Shown here: positions 5,517 to 5,821 of the stretch, piece after piece
Numbering within the stretch: the stretch's first letter is position 1
Layout of the letters: every line of letters starts with the position of its first letter
Source: Spirochaetes bacterium ADurb.Bin110
Lineage (GTDB): Bacteria > Spirochaetota > Spirochaetia > Treponematales > Rectinemataceae
NCBI GenBank assembly: GCA_002070755.1
Contig: MWDY01000289.1
Location: 1-5,821 of the forward strand
DNA length: 5,821 nucleotides
Reading direction: 5' to 3'
Translations under genes and position numbers: made by a program
Notes under the pieces: model-generated
Seen by the model: only the letters and a program-made list of their open reading frames with translations
The model's database searches: none
Told to the model about the DNA's origin: nothing

Positions 5517-5821
5517 CTCGTGTTCTATAGATCTTATCAGCGCACACCACCTCAGGATACCTACCGTATCTCTGTCTATATGTTTCTATCTGTCCCTTCA
5601 AGTCCTGACTCTCGTTGTACGGTTCCCATGAAAGCCTATGCACTTCGGTTAGTCCATCCACAAGACTCACCGACAACTTCGCCCCAAACTCGTACATCAT
5701 GCGCGCCTTGCCTCTCGCAATAGGCCGCACATGCGGCTTTGAGATACTCAATATCCTTCCTTCAATCGAGCGGCTCTTGTGTGTGTACAATTCCCGCTGT
5801 TGCCGCACAAGCTCAGAGATC
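5458..5821 (-). pseudogene. Truncated IS5/IS1182-like DDE transposase, runs off the window edge
   Basis: The frame is open from the right edge. It contains ILSISKPHVRPIARGKAR, EFGAKLSVSLVDG, LSWEPYNESQDL and RYPEVVCADKIYRTRE, a set of blocks typical of IS5-superfamily transposases. The Asp in VCADKIY is the likely second residue of the catalytic DDE triad. After YRTRE the similarity stops abruptly: the expected continuation with the final catalytic Glu region is missing. The frame reads about 18 unrelated residues through the ABC ATPase remnant to a TAG at 5460-5458. The GTG at 5808 is not a true start, because the frame continues upstream to the edge without a stop codon. The protein should be inactive. 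Confidence 0.85.
5511..5821 (-). mobile_element. Insertion sequence fragment (IS5/IS1182-like)
   Basis: This is the part of the window explained by the insertion sequence. The left boundary is set where transposase similarity gives way to ABC ATPase similarity, within about 5508-5520. No terminal inverted repeat or target-site duplication is present at this boundary, since the transposase itself is cut internally. The element therefore lost its 3' end by deletion or recombination. The other end lies outside the window. Confidence 0.75.

Noticed and set aside
5463..5723. 86-codon plus-strand open frame
   Set aside because: It is antisense to the transposase and ABC ATPase remnants, which have clear family motifs; its own translation shows none.

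Overview
This window looks like chromosomal DNA of moderate G+C from a bacterium that can live anaerobically. The main evidence is a complete class III (oxygen-sensitive, glycyl-radical) ribonucleotide reductase operon, nrdD-nrdG, on the minus strand. The protein style and the type of insertion sequence would suit a spirochaete-like or other strict anaerobe. That assignment is a weak inference, because no taxonomic marker gene is present.

Layout, left to right: (1) positions 1-133 (+) hold the last 43 codons of a membrane protein resembling an ABC-3 family metal (zinc/manganese) permease. It converges on nrdG, with only 20 bases between the two stop codons. (2) Positions 154-981 (-) are nrdG, the radical-SAM activase, and 978-3590 (-) are nrdD, the reductase; they overlap by 4 bases (ATGA). 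(3) Upstream of nrdD lie two NrdR-box-like palindromes spaced 31 bp apart centre to centre, with a plausible sigma-70 promoter overlapping the distal box. This arrangement points to NrdR repression and favours the ATG at 3590 as the start. (4) Positions 3651-3939 are mostly non-coding. (5) Positions 3940-5379 (+) encode a class C beta-lactamase-like serine hydrolase with SxxK, YxN and HGG motifs. (6) Positions 5376-5821 (-) are a genetic scar. The 3' end of an oligopeptide/dipeptide ABC transporter ATPase gene is joined out of frame to a truncated IS5/IS1182-like transposase that runs off the right edge.

Functionally, NrdG would install the glycyl radical on NrdD, which makes dNTPs without oxygen. 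The unusual part is an extra thioredoxin/glutaredoxin-like domain with a CPNC motif, fused to the C terminus of NrdD after the glycyl-radical loop through a repeat-bearing linker. This suggests that the reductase carries its own dithiol reductant. The hydrolase may act on small peptide or ester substrates. Its neighbour was once a peptide-transporter gene, but the link between them is speculative. I found no wholly new multi-gene system. The points most worth following up are the NrdD-redoxin fusion, the tandem NrdR boxes, the repeat-bearing N terminus of NrdG, and the transposase/ABC-ATPase junction.
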